Source of the DNA: Dentipellis sp. KUC8613
Lineage: Eukaryota > Basidiomycota > Agaricomycetes > Russulales > Hericiaceae
Assembly (NCBI GenBank): GCA_002286715.1
Contig: NSJX01000005.1
Coordinates: 997,959 to 1,061,958, forward strand
Direction: 5' to 3'
DNA length: 64,000 bases
Shown: in pieces, positions 38,505 through 49,905 of the stretch
Layout: every line of letters starts with the position of its first letter
Numbering within the stretch: position 1 is the first letter of the stretch
Program-made: the position numbers and the translations under genes
The notes under the pieces: model-generated
What the model was told of the DNA's origin: nothing
Database searches by the model: none
What the model saw: only the letters and a program-made list of their open reading frames with translations

Positions 38505-41500
38505 ATGGGACATCTGATCACCTTGGCTACGTATGTCAATCATGGTCCTATGCTCCGTCATGTCGCTAATCGAGGATTATTATCTACAGATGGTGGGCAC
38601 ATCTTTTCTAGGACCCCTCATAGACGATTGGTTGACCTTCATTAGCTCGCTGAATCAATGGGCATTAGATTTTGAGGTATGCGTATCTGTAGGAGGGAGA
38701 TCATGGATAACGGTAGATAACGTGCGCAGGGGAATCTCAGTCGGATCTTGGCGAGCATCGCCATAGCGAAGGAGCGAGGGGCGACCATGAGAGTGGGACC
38801 AGAGCTGGAGATTCCGTAAGTTTATTGACAACGTTCGAGTAGTCTCGTCCGTCTCAGCTTGGCAATACAGGGGTTATGGCTGTCTTGATCATTTCCTAGA
38901 GGGTAAGCTCACTCTCGCTTCACTGTTATTATTATCATCCATTCATGCTCGTACAGGTGATACGATTCTGCACTCTTGGGAGGTCCTGGCGAAGATCTTG
39001 GCTTCGGATGATGTGACAGACATCGTCTGCGACATCGGCATGTCCGTTCGTCTCTCGCGCGCCTGCAACGTATTAGACGCGCTGACATGCTGCAGGCCTG
39101 TTGTGCACAAGAATGTCAACTATAACTGCAGAGTCATCATTCATAACAAAAAGATCCTCCTCATTCGACCGAAGATGTGGCTCGCGAACGACGGGAACTA
39201 TCGTGAGATGAGGTACTTCACGCCATGGCAGAAGCATCGGCACGTGGAAGACCATTATCTTCCCCGAATAATCCAAGCCGTCACTGGACAGGTATCCCTC
39301 ACCTTCACATAATTTCTCGGAAGATAATGGCTAAGATTGTCGCAGATGAAAGTTCCTTTTGGGGACTGCGTCATCAGCACACTTGATACAGTAATTGGAG
39401 TCGAGCTGTGCGAGGAACTATTCACACCCTCAAGGTAATTTATATCCCTCTCATACATGTTCGTGCAACTCATGCGAGCGGACATGAACAGCCCTCATAT
39501 CCTGATGGGCCTCGACGGCGTTGAGATCTTCACCAACTCAAGCGGCAGCCATCACGAGCTGAGGAAGCTCTACACACGGGTCGACCTCATAAAGGAAGCG
39601 ACTCAGAAGGTCTGCCCTTCCCATACCCCAAGGCCGCCTTCACTTATTTTATCATGGCCTTCTCCAGCTTGGAGGCGTGTACCTCTATGCAAACCAGCAG
39701 GGCTGCGACGGAGATCGGCTTTACTACGACGGCTGTGCGATGATTGCGCTCAACGGGCGCATAATCGCGCAGGGCACCCAGTTCTCACTGAACGATGTTG
39801 AAGTCGTCACTGCGACGATCGACATCGAGGACGTGCGCGCTCACAGGACGAAGGCGAGTCGGAACATGCAGGCAGCTCAGAGCGGTGGGTACGAACGTAT
39901 TGAGGCGCCAATTGCGCTATCTTCGGGCAAGTTCGACGAAATAGAGGAATTCAACAAGGCTGCGCAATTCCAGGTGCGGTACCATACACCTGAAGAAGAA
40001 ATTGCGTCAGTATCCTCCTTACCTTGTAGAGGCTCAGTCGATTTATTATCTGACTTTGGCAGGTTGGGTCCGGCATGTTGGCTGTGGGACTACCTCCGCC
40101 GATCGCGGACGCAAGGGTACTTTGTCCCCCTCAGTGGCGGCATCGACAGCTGTGCGACGGCTGTGATCGTCTATTCTATGTGCCGCCTTGTCGCTGAGGC
40201 GGCAAGTCGAGCAGACAAGCAAGTAATTGCAGATGCACGTCGCATCGTCGGCGAGCCGGACGATTCTGGCTACATTCCCTCCGACCCACGCGAGTTTTGT
40301 GGCAGGATATTCCACACGTGCTACATGGGAACCGAGAACTCGAGCGCAGAAACTAGGGGCCGAGCGAAGGCGCTCGGACAGGCGATCGGCAGGTCTGATA
40401 TCACCGTTGACCGTTGAATGTGCATTCTAATAAGAATTTTGACGCAGCTACCACGTCGACCTCAACATGGACAACGTGGTCACTGCCATCCGTTCGCTCT
40501 TCTCGTTCGTTACAGGTGTCCAGCCACGCTTCCGCGCGCATGGCGGGTCGTCCGTCGAGAATCTGGCCCTGCAGAACATACAGGCACGGTTGCGCATGCT
40601 GCTTGCGTATATGTTCGCGCAGCTGCTGCCATGGGTCCGTGGCAGGGCGGGCGGCCTGTTGGTATTGGGCAGTGCAAATGTAGATGAGAGGTGCGTAAAT
40701 TAGTATTTCCATCCCGGCTGAAGCTTACCGAATGCAGTCTGCGTGGATACTTGACGAAGTATGATTGCTCTTCAGGTAGAGGGATTTCGATTATGAGAGA
40801 TCTGCATGAACTGATTTCAGCATGCATTTACCAGCGGACCTCAATCCCATCGGCGCGATCAGTAAAACAGACTTGAAGAAGTACATCGCTTACGCGCGTG
40901 ATGCATTCGATCTGCCAGTGCTCGAGAGGTAAGTATAGGTTTCTGCATTCACGACTTCATACCTCAACGAATCCCCGAAGCTTCTTGGATGCCGTTCCGA
41001 CTGCAGAACTCGAGCCCATCACCGAGACATACGTGCAAGCAGACGAGGTGCGCCTTGAATGTTGCTAATCCCAGTCTTACCTCAAGCAGAAATCGTTCAG
41101 GCGGACATGGGTATGACCTACGACGAGCTTTCCGTCTTCGGGCGTTTGCGCAAGGTGGAGAAATGCGGTCCATACAGCATGTTCACTAAGCTCGTGCACG
41201 AGTGGGGGTCTTTCCTGTCTCCTACGCAGGTACGCTTCCTCTTCCTCTGCCTTGCGAGAGTCGCGGATAACTGAACCAATTTTCATGGCTAGATTGCGGA
41301 GAAGGTCAAGCACTTCTACTTCGAGTATGCTCGTAACAGACATAAAATGACGACCTTGACGCCGTCCTATCATGCGGTATGTTCTTCCCGTTCGCAGCGG
41401 TCAGGCTATTGTACATTCAACGTCGTGATTATAGGAATCATACAGCCCAGATGACAACCGTAAGCCTCGCCAGGGATTTTTTCCAGTTCTGTAGAAACTG

Positions 41501-41637
41501 ACCACGTACCTGTAGGCTTCGACTTGCGCCCGTTCCTCTACCCTGCCCGTTTCCCCTGGCAATTTAAGAAAATCGACACTATCGCCGCCGCTCTTCCCGA
41601 CAGATCAGGCAAAGACGGAAAGGCGAAGACTGATTAA
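38505..41637 (+). CDS. QNS1: Glutamine-dependent NAD+ synthetase
   Basis: Final step of NAD+ synthesis: amidates deamido-NAD+ using ammonia cut from glutamine. Eighteen exons: 38505-38530, 38646-38676, 38730-38815, 38871-38902, 38957-39041, 39096-39291, 39346-39434, 39492-39609, 39668-40005, 40063-40392, 40448-40690, 40738-40775, 40835-40928, 40981-41047, 41101-41229, 41293-41376, 41435-41459 and 41516-41637. They give 710 aa against about 714 in yeast. The N-terminal nitrilase-type glutaminase has RVGPELEI (Glu), [10 protein letters not shown] (Lys) and [10 protein letters not shown] (Cys). The synthetase part has the P-loop [12 protein letters not shown], then YMGTENSS and [11 protein letters not shown]. 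Several exons are tiny (25, 26, 31, 32 and 38 bases). Junctions were fixed by conservation, for example DIGM/PVVHKNV, which needs a GTCCGT donor at 39042. Confidence 0.95.
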
Positions 41638-42460
41638 GAGCGGCCGTCGGGTGTCCATCGAGAGAAATCAAGGAAAGAAGTGCTATCAATACCTTTGTAC
41701 GTGTATTGTTTATACGCCGATAACGTATGCCGATCTCCGAGTATTGCAATACACCGATGCCCCGGTATTTGTGTGCCTCTACGGCCACGTAAGGTGGCTC
41801 CCCTAGCGTAACCAAGACGTTCTCATCACTTCAGTCAGGTTGCATCCAGGCCTTGGGTCACAAAATTGTTGGTTCCGTTGGTACAGGAAACGGACTACTT
41901 AGGCTGAAGTCGACAATGCGAATGCTGGGGATGACAGGCGCATGTTCCGATGCCGCCCTCACCGACACGCGGTTTCGGAATGGTACCAGGACTTCGTTCG
42001 CAGACCTTTGCGCGTGGCGCCTGTGCTCACCACGTTTTGTGTAGACTAAACTACGGACACTTTTTCCAACACAGGTGTTAAGCACGGAATAGTGTTGTGG
42101 GTCGACTGATCTGGTAGAAGTACCCCGATTTCAGCTGCGACACGGCCTCTCTTCGGACGTTGGGACTGGGAACGAGATCACGGCTCGTGTTGAAGGGCCA
42201 TCGCGTCTTGAGCTCTATCCACGCAAACATGCTACTTATGGTCGGGGACCCTCAGGCGGTGTACGGACATGTCATAAAGTTATCCTGCATCCAAAAACGA
42301 GGTCAAAAAATGAGAATCTCATCTTCGCTGCTACTGGGGATGAGGACCAGATCACTTGCCAGATCACTAAAAACGACGGGAACGTTTACTCAAGCACGAT
42401 TGAGTCTGCCAAACATCCGCATAACATATATTCAATTCTAAGACTACCTGCATACCCCAT
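41638..42460. other. Intergenic, no gene recognised
   Basis: Convergent 3' region between NAD synthetase (plus) and the aspartic protease (minus). Only short frames. Confidence 0.45.
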
Positions 42461-43797
42461 TTACCGCAGCACCGCGAGCTTGACCTGATTCGTGTCGAAG
42501 TCCATCGTCGAGTAGACATTCTTCAGGAATGCCCCACCAGCAATCCACGTGCCCTGCAGGCTGGGTGGGCCTGCCTGGATGGTAGACATACAGTAGCCCT
42601 GCGGTGTTTGAGTGTCTACCAGCCTGAGGTCGCGCGGGTCGATAGGCCAGTCGCGTCCACCGATCGTCAGGCTCATCTGCAGCTTTGCGTTGCACGGGAC
42701 CCAGAACAGGCCGGTTTGCGAGTCACGGAGCGGGTTCGGGAACTGCGAGTTCAAATTCGCAGCGTCGCCAAGCGGCACGACAAGCCCTGTGCTGCCGGTG
42801 TCGAGGGTGCCGATGCGACCACCGGCAATAGCTGCAAATGGGACGCCGCTTATCTTTACACCCGCGATGGGCACGCGCCAAAAACCGCCGTTGATGCTGT
42901 TCACAGTCACTTCCGTCGCCGGGTCGAAAAGGTTCGGGTTGGGGCCGCCAATGGAGAGTTCGCCACCATGACCACCGTCTGCGCGCCGCGGGAGTTTCCA
43001 GCTCATGGTGTTCGCAGGGATGACTCCATTCTGTCTGAGCATGTGTATGAAATTGGGGACTCCTGTGCGGGAGCCAGCCTGGGTATGATCCATGCAATAG
43101 TAAGCTTTTGACCGCAGAGTAAAAAGCGCGAAAAAAAACTGACGGCAGTCCCTAATCCTACGATACCGTCAATGGGTTTGGTGGCGATCGGACCTTGAAT
43201 TATGCCCAATAGGCCAAATATATAGCTAGGGACTTGGACCGAACCGATGGCCAGCGTGTCCTGAGCAATGATTCCATTGACTTGCGTTCCGTCGCCATAC
43301 CTGAAGCCCCACTTATGCTGCGGGCTTACGTTCATCGATGCTGACGTAGCCCTCGACGCAAATTTGTGAGTTCCCTGTTCGTACAGCGTCAAATTTCATT
43401 CCGAAGCGCAGTTCAATGCCGACGTACCCGCTGCGGACAAACGTCGGCGTAGACCCAGAAGTCCGACGACCCTGTGTCCATTTGCATGACGAATGGCCCA
43501 TGGTTGGTGCCCACATTGACCTGGGACGTGAATGCAAGGTCTTCCCCGAGGCTGCTGAGGGGAATCCTGACGATACCCGGCGCTCGACGCACCAGCGACC
43601 TGACGCGATTGATTGAACAAAGGCTTGCAGACTAGGCGGCAAAAAAGAGCTCACGAATTGTGCGTCTGGCCGACCTGATCGACCTGACGTTGATCGAGTC
43701 GCGGAGCAGTCGGAACGGCATCCACGAACTCTGGCGACGACAAGGCAAGAAAAATCGTAGAGAGAAGGATCGTGAAGGAAGAAGAAAAGGGCTGCAT
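42461..43797 (-). CDS. Secreted pepsin-type (A1) aspartic protease
   Basis: Exons on the minus strand, 43797-43655, 43599-43428, 43374-43144 and 43078-42461, give 387 aa. The N-terminus (SSFTILLSTIFLALSSPEFVDA) is a signal peptide. Both catalytic motifs are present: QMDTGSSDFWVYA in the first lobe and GTLDTGSTGLVVP in the second. The flap WGFRYGDGTQVNG retains its Tyr. The propeptide appears short, about 40 residues ending in a VRRAPG stretch, where a Kex2-like cut after Arg-Arg is possible. The segment after the first Asp (PQRGTHKFASRATSASMN) is less conserved than usual and is where an exon join falls, so the exact sequence there is the least certain part. Likely extracellular protein digestion. 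Confidence 0.88.
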
Positions 43798-44188
43798 GAT
43801 AAGGAGGATAAGCAGTTGAGAGACTCGAAAATGAACGTAAAATGCGGGAGTAGGCGAAAGTGAACGGGAAGGACCAGCCTTGCCTGAATATAGCCCTGAG
43901 GCACTCGTACTTATAGCTGCCAGAGCTGCGCAGGAAATATGTCGATATCTCTAGCCTCGATCCTGCAATTCGGCTATCAGTAGCGTGGACATGTCCTACG
44001 ACCCTGACGGCCGCTTCGGCATCTATCACGCGCACCTGGAATTTCGAATATCTCAGCATTGACCTCGTGTCCAGGGTAGCTGTACTCACTGCATCTTCAA
44101 AGTCGCCCAATTGCAAATACGTTGTGCGACCATTTCGCTCGCTGTGCGGTCTCCCTCGGACGAGAACATGACAAACTGCATGAAAAGG
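43798..44188. other. Upstream of aspartic protease
   Basis: Promoter region of the minus-strand protease gene. No other gene is seen. Confidence 0.4.
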
Positions 44189-45065
44189 TAAGATATGGCG
44201 CGCCCAAAAGCCACACGTTTACGTAATGTGGCTGTGCAGGCGTGGGAACCCCGCCAATTTGCTCGGGCATGACACCCTTCCTGTGGTTTGGGGGGGAACC
44301 GAAGGGGGGGGGGAAGATAGATGATCCATAAAAGAGGTGTACTAAGCAAAAGAATGCATGTTGCAGACAGAGAACTCAATAAAATAGTAGCAAAGACATC
44401 GGGGACATATGAGAGAGAATATGCTCACCGTGAGGATCGAACTCAGCCACCTTCGTGAAAACAAAAATTCAAACAGGGATGCTTGCCACTAGGCCATCGA
44501 CATTCATATTGATACCACTCTTAATGCACTATATTGTGTTTGCTGCGCAGTACCGTGCACACTCACTCTGAGCACGGTGATGCAGCATCGCCGCAGCATG
44601 AGTTGCTTCACTTGCTTCGACTCCAAAAAATGCCAAAATTGAACAAGGAAAGTCTGCTCTTTATATCCACAGACTCCAATGCTTTCTTGAAGCCGAAATT
44701 CCACCTTTATCGTGCTTTCAAGCATTCTCTGAGCTCGAGGAAGGCACGTGTACTGTCACGTGTGTATTACATAAACATCACATGACCCCGCCAAATGTCC
44801 TGAAGTCCAAATGCGAAAATTCACCCGAGAGGCCCGGAAGTCGAAAGGAGTCGATTGGGAGACTTCGAAAAAATCGGTTTATAAGTTGCCGGAAAATGCT
44901 TCAATCAAGAAATAAATTTCAGGGGATGCAAGCAAAGACCGTCTCCTATGCATCTCAGAGAGCTTTGTAGTATATCATACTGATGTTGTCGAGCAGTAGC
45001 ACGTCGACGACGACGACGAAGTTGGATTACATAAGGGGTGTGGCTTTTGGGCGCGCCATATCTTA
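44189..45065. mobile_element. MITE with 28-base perfect terminal inverted repeats
   Basis: 44189-44216 and 45038-45065 are exact inverted copies over 28 bases, beginning TAAGATATGGCGCGCC. Just inside, a looser match (TTACGTAAT against TTATGTAAT) extends the symmetry. With TA taken as the target duplication, the element is Tc1/mariner-like, and the 26-base repeat starts AGATATGG. The 877-base element has no transposase frame. The perfect ends indicate recent movement or selection by an active transposase elsewhere in the genome. A tRNA-like stretch lies inside at 44425-44500. Confidence 0.75.
44425..44500 (-). pseudogene. tRNA-like relic inside the MITE
   Basis: On the minus strand a good Pol III A box (TGGCCTAGTGGC) is followed about 35 bases later by a good B box (AGTTCGATCCT). 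No 7-base acceptor stem forms and the anticodon arm is not clear, so I do not call a working tRNA. It may be a tRNA-derived head or an old tRNA copy carried by the element. Confidence 0.35.
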
Positions 45066-45908
45066 GGTGATGTGCGATCGAAAGGGGCTCACTATGTGCA
45101 ACACCTCGCTACGCATACTTGTGCAGGGCAAAACAATTTTACTGATCTGAGGCAGATGCGCATCGTGGATTCGTGGACGATCGCGCCGACACCGTCAGGC
45201 CCATTGTCTTTGGGCCCACGGCTCTTCAGTGGTATAGAAAGCTGATACAGCTATCGTTCAGTCCACTATCATTGACTCGCTCTACATCTCAATCGCCAGC
45301 ATTGGTTCACACTGTGTGCGAAATGTCACAATGCAGAGAAGAAGAGCACGTACTACGGGTGGTCCTGAGAACTGCTTCCGGGTTCCGGGCCCACAGTGGG
45401 TCCTTCTAAAAATTTCGACCGATGTGAGACCGGGTCCGTGATTGGAATTTTTCGATTAAGTTGATTGACCGATGAGCTGCGGCGAGATGTGGCTCTGTTC
45501 GCACACCAGGGCTGAGGGTGTGCAAGGGAACCGTGTGCTGTATTCCTCAGCATATATGCCAGAAGGCATGCGCATATGCGACAGCGTTGGGACCCTGAGC
45601 TGGGACGGTACCGGACCCTGTCAAAACGGCCCGGCTGACATACCCAATGTTCTAATGGTACCTTTCAGGGTGCACTCACCAATATCCGCCGACCTCCACG
45701 GAGTCGGAAATAGTTAGCGTGGGTATGCTTCCGAGTCGCCATACGATCACTGGTCTCCGCCTGTCGTCCCATAAAGCCTCGAGACGACAAGCCAATATCT
45801 TCGCAGCCTGGTGCTCGAACACCCCCTCACTGCAGAAGCCGGTCTTCTTCATTCCCGCATTCGACCTTCGACATTCTATTCCAACCTACAATCCCGATTG
45901 CTATCAGC
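45066..45908. other. Upstream of small secreted protein
   Basis: No gene is seen. Pyrimidine-rich just before the ATG at 45909. Confidence 0.4.
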
Positions 45909-46407
45909 ATGCGCTCCTTCTCCAATGTCATTGCCCTTGCCGGCCTCCTCGCTGGATATTCCTTCCATGCGGCTGCTGTTCCGTGAGTTCTTCTCCCCCC
46001 ATTAAAGCAGCCCGTCGACGTGCTGATGATACAATAGAGTGGTACCAAATGCTGCAGTCCCTGCTGGACACTCATCCGCGCGGGTGGTCTCCTCTGGGGT
46101 TCTGGTCCAGCCTTCTCCCACAGTGAAGGTGACCACGGGAGCCCCGATAGCTACGTCAGCGGGCGCGGCCTCTCCTCCTGGCGTGACGGTGCACACCATC
46201 GCGAACGCAACATTCCCCTTACCGGCTGCGACTACCCTAGGCGGCCTGGGACTCGTGAATCCTCCCTCCCCGACGGATCTTAATGCGCAGGAGAGTGCGC
46301 AGTTGAATAAACTGTTCCCATCGGCGATTGGGACGCTCTCTGTCGCGGGTGCATCTGCAGGCCCGGCGAAGTCTAGCGCGCCGACGGGCGTTATCAGTGC
46401 AGTTTAG
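45909..46407 (+). CDS. Small secreted protein, no known domain
   Basis: Exons 45909-45982 and 46038-46407 give 147 aa. The N-terminus FSNVIALAGLLAGYSFHAAAVP is a signal peptide. The mature part is rich in Ala, Ser, Val, Pro and Thr (TVKVTTGAPIATSAGAAS), contains no Cys and has one NAT glycosylation sequon. Near the C-terminus LNAQESAQLNKLFPSAIGTLSVAG looks helical and more constrained. No family is recognised. The exon plan (short signal-peptide exon followed by one main exon) resembles the secreted protein genes at 17562 and 24326, but the intron phase differs and I see no sequence similarity. Confidence 0.7.
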
Positions 46408-46949
46408 GCCGCTTCTGTTAACGGGTAAGAGCTCCCCTTTACAGAGCGCCCGAAATTGGATTGATGATTGCCTTCAGACAGATCACAAGGGTCGGTATCG
46501 ATTCGTCTTTGTCGACATTGGTGGGGTGGACGTCGTGAGGTGCTGGTGGAGCGCGGGAGAAAGGAAGATCGTTGCGTTGGTTGTACGGGTTGGAATGAAT
46601 GGTTTTATCTTTAAAACGGCTTTATATGCATATGAAGCCTTGACCGACGCGATAAATTGAGGAGAAACCTGGAGGAGAAGATACGCGCAAGGATAAGTAG
46701 TAACGATGGCCGTGTTGGTACAACTTTGCGTTCCCCGCTCCTACCAAGGCGGCTGACCGCCGCAATCAGATTAAGATGATCTGGCCTAATTGAGGCGACT
46801 AACACATATATTAGAGACAGACACAGTGATTAGCATCAAAGTATAAACGGGAATACTTACTTCATAGCACCGCCGTTATACATGGATTTCGGTACGCGCA
46901 AGCACGCGGGGATAAGGACGATCTCGCGTGAATTCTCGAGTAGGGCACG
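46408..46949. other. Convergent 3' region
   Basis: Between the small secreted protein (plus) and the F-box gene (minus). Nothing recognised. Confidence 0.45.
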
Positions 46950-48538
46950 TCATCCCCTCACCGACCTCGACTTGAAGCCGATTACTTTTACAGCCGCCAC
47001 TAAACCTCTCAGTAGCCTCATATCGTCTTGCATTTCTTCCTCTGTCCGTATCCTCGGGATGGAGATAAGGACCAACCTCCTCAGGGCACCGACGTCTCTG
47101 TTGCTAAGAGCCTCGACGAGTACCGTCGACGGGACGTGTATGGCCTTCAGCACCTCCAAATGGTCCATGTCGAGCTCCGAGAACATCGCCGACAGATCGC
47201 TTAGAATATTGCTGTCTTCTCGATAATGCGACTCGAAGACAGCTTTGCGGACGTAAGGAAGAGAGTGAAGGACCTGGTTATCACTGCCTTCGTTGAGGAT
47301 GTATAGTTTCCCGCCGTTTCCGCCCGAGGAAAAGAACGAAAGTCTACTTGAGGCGGCACCAAGTCCAGACGATAAGACTCTGAAAACTGCGGTAGACGGA
47401 ATGGCCAAATTACTGAGTATACCGGGAGCGCAGTCAGTCAGCACTACTCGGCGCAGCTTCGGAAGTGGCACGGGCGCTCCAGGACTGGAGGCAACGTCCA
47501 ATGGAGCGAGACCAATGTTGCGCAGCCGCAGAAACTCGAGTTCTGGGCACCCCGCAAACATCTCGCGCAACGACAAGAGGTCCACGCGAATTTGGCAAAG
47601 CGGTTCCACGGCCAGCTGAACGAGCCTATGGTGCATCGGAAGTGCCAGAGGCACTAACATACCACAGATCTTGAGCACTCGGAGGGAGGGCGTCGTGCAA
47701 TGTGCTATCGCTGGGTCGAGATGAGAGGGACGAAGTTGGAAACGGCGGCTTTGCGTGCGTCTCCGGCGCATCCTGTCCATGACATCGAGCTGTAGGGTGT
47801 GTAGTAATGGGAGAGATGGAGGGAATATGTGCATCAGCTCAGAAGATGCGCCAGCATACATCGAAAGGTTCAATGATTTGATACGTGCTGCATGATCGAC
47901 TACAGTTGCAAGGACATATGGTGGAGCTTTGTCGATACGAGACCGTTCACAGTAGTAGATGTCGATGGGCGCGTTCTGCGAGCGCGTGAAGGCGAGTTCG
48001 GCATAGCGCATCTGGTCCATGTCGATGCGCGTCCATAAATTTGGGTGGGAGAGCGTGACGTGTCGCCAGGTAAGACAGACCATGCTCAGAAGAGCAAGGC
48101 GCTTGTTCGCGATCGCTGGCCGAGCGGCAGCATCGTGAACAATGTAAATGAAGATGGAAGACATAAGTTCAGGCGGAAGTATGCGTATGGGAGCAAGCTC
48201 GTTGCGTTGAGTGAGGAGCCGTAGGATCTGGTTCACTGGAAGATCTCCGGATAAAAACGTGGTGGCGAGCATATGGCGTGCGTCTGGGCCTACCGTAGGG
48301 TGCTCAGAGGGTGCAATTTGAGAGACTGTCGAGTCAATTCGGTAGTCGATGCGCTCCCTGGCACGAGCGCGGGATGCTGCACCATCCCTATGATATTTCG
48401 TAGGTGAGTTTGTAGAATCGGCACGTTGCTCGGGGTGCCGTGTAGTACTGGCGTGTGCCTTTGCTATGAGACATGTGAGACACTTAAAACCTCAGAAGAA
48501 TCGGCAAGCGTACCTATACTTGTCGTACTCATGGTCAT
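46950..48538 (-). CDS. F-box domain protein
   Basis: Exons on the minus strand, 48538-48514 and 48463-46950, give 512 aa. Upstream of the Met at 48272 the frame stays open for 190 bases and joins a short first exon that starts MTMSTTSIA. The intact F-box gene at 30971 shows the same small-first-exon plan. The F-box is near residue 90: LAPIRILPPELMSSIFIYIV, followed by SMVCLTWRHVTLSHPNLWTRIDM. LRR-like segments follow: LPLLHTLQLDVMDR, LRVLKICGM and LEFLRLRNIGL. The N-terminal ~65 residues are basic and probably disordered. Presumed SCF substrate receptor, target unknown. Same family as the gene at 30971 and the relic at 29552. Confidence 0.85.
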
Positions 48539-49834
48539 GGTGTGAGACTGTGAATTCGCAGATATCGTGATCAAGTAGCATCAAGTACTTGCGCGGATCT
48601 AGACGCCCAAAGTTGGGTCGCTGTTACGCATGTTCTTACCAATTACGGACAAGAATCCGGACATTATAAAGGCACGTGGTGTATTTTGTATCTAATTTGG
48701 CCTCTTTGAGTACAGATATTGAGCAGCTTTCCCTCTGACTCTCTGAGCCTGACGACGAAGGCAGATTCAGATAACTTGTAGGAAACGCGACATAACTGGT
48801 GTTGAAGCATATTCTCGCATATTGTTTCAAGCACTCTGAAGATGTCTTCAATCGATCTCCGAGGTGCATGCAACATCAAAGCGTCCAGGAAACGCGAGTT
48901 GAAGACCTCTGGAGAGAGACTCGGAGCATATTACGGACATTGTGTCGTGGTCATCAAATGTACGTTCAGCGTCTTTGACTCTGTACACGAGCTCAACCTC
49001 ATGAAAACATTAATCCTCTTTGGCTCTCCCTCTCGGCGCTTCCCTCCGGCGTTGACAATCAAGCGTGAATGGTCCCGTTATCTGAAGAGTGAACGCGGTG
49101 TATGTTCCGTTAGCGCTATGGTGTACGTGCAGGCTAATCATAGTATAGGCTCTTCTTCGGAAGAGAACATTCCTTTGCAAACAGTTTGACTGCCGCCATA
49201 TTTTCCGAGCATTTGGTACTCGCATGTGTGATGATGCAGCCGCTTGTCACTGTCTCCTTTTGACGGTCCCACCTTGCTAAGCATTGACCAAGATTGAAGT
49301 AACTCTTTGCCGTGCTCTATATTTGTTCAGGTACCTTTCTGTGCAGCGTCGTCTATAGAGCGGACCAACTAATGTGGGTTTCATAGGCCGATTGTCAAGG
49401 AAGCTCACGCTTCGCAGCGATATCGGCCGACTTCAAGAGGGCGTCTCCATTCTGTAGCTGCGCAGGGCGCGTGCCTCATATCCACCCGATGTCCGGTATC
49501 CTTCGCGGATCATGGCAAGAAGCCGCCAAAGACAAGGGGACCACCGCAGAGTAGGACGCTGCTTACGCAGTGTTCGCTGACTGCCTGATGGTGTTTGTCC
49601 TAAGCTCGAGTGTTATCTGATAAGATAACGTGAGCGGATCGCCTTCGACATCCGAATATTGCGCTGATGTAGCTATCCCATTCGCTCTTGCGGCCGTGAA
49701 CTCGAATGGGCGGTACCTTCTATTGACGTCTTGCCAGTAATAGAATGTGATGTCGGGAACAGCGGACTCAAGCCTCAAGTTCGAAACCACATCTCCACAA
49801 ACGCTGGGTCCTTCCTGGCACGGCGCGGACGGCC
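48539..49834. other. Upstream of second monooxygenase array
   Basis: About 1.3 kb without a recognisable gene. It holds a GATA-type hairpin at 49612, about 220 bases before the TATA box of copy D. Confidence 0.4.
49612..49629. promoter_or_regulatory. GATA-factor-like inverted repeat upstream of copy D
   Basis: GTTATCT and AGATAAC face each other across GATA, giving three overlapping GATA cores. It sits 294 bases before the ATG of copy D. Binding by a GATA factor is inference. Confidence 0.4.
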
Positions 49835-49842
49835 TATATAAG
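49835..49842 (+). promoter_or_regulatory. TATA box of monooxygenase D
   Basis: TATATAAG lies 71 bases before the ATG, identical to the box of copy A. Confidence 0.65.
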
Positions 49843-49905
49843 AAGCTGTCGATGTCTGCTTTCGACAATCCACTCGGATACCTTCTCCATATCGTCAGTT
49901 GAATC

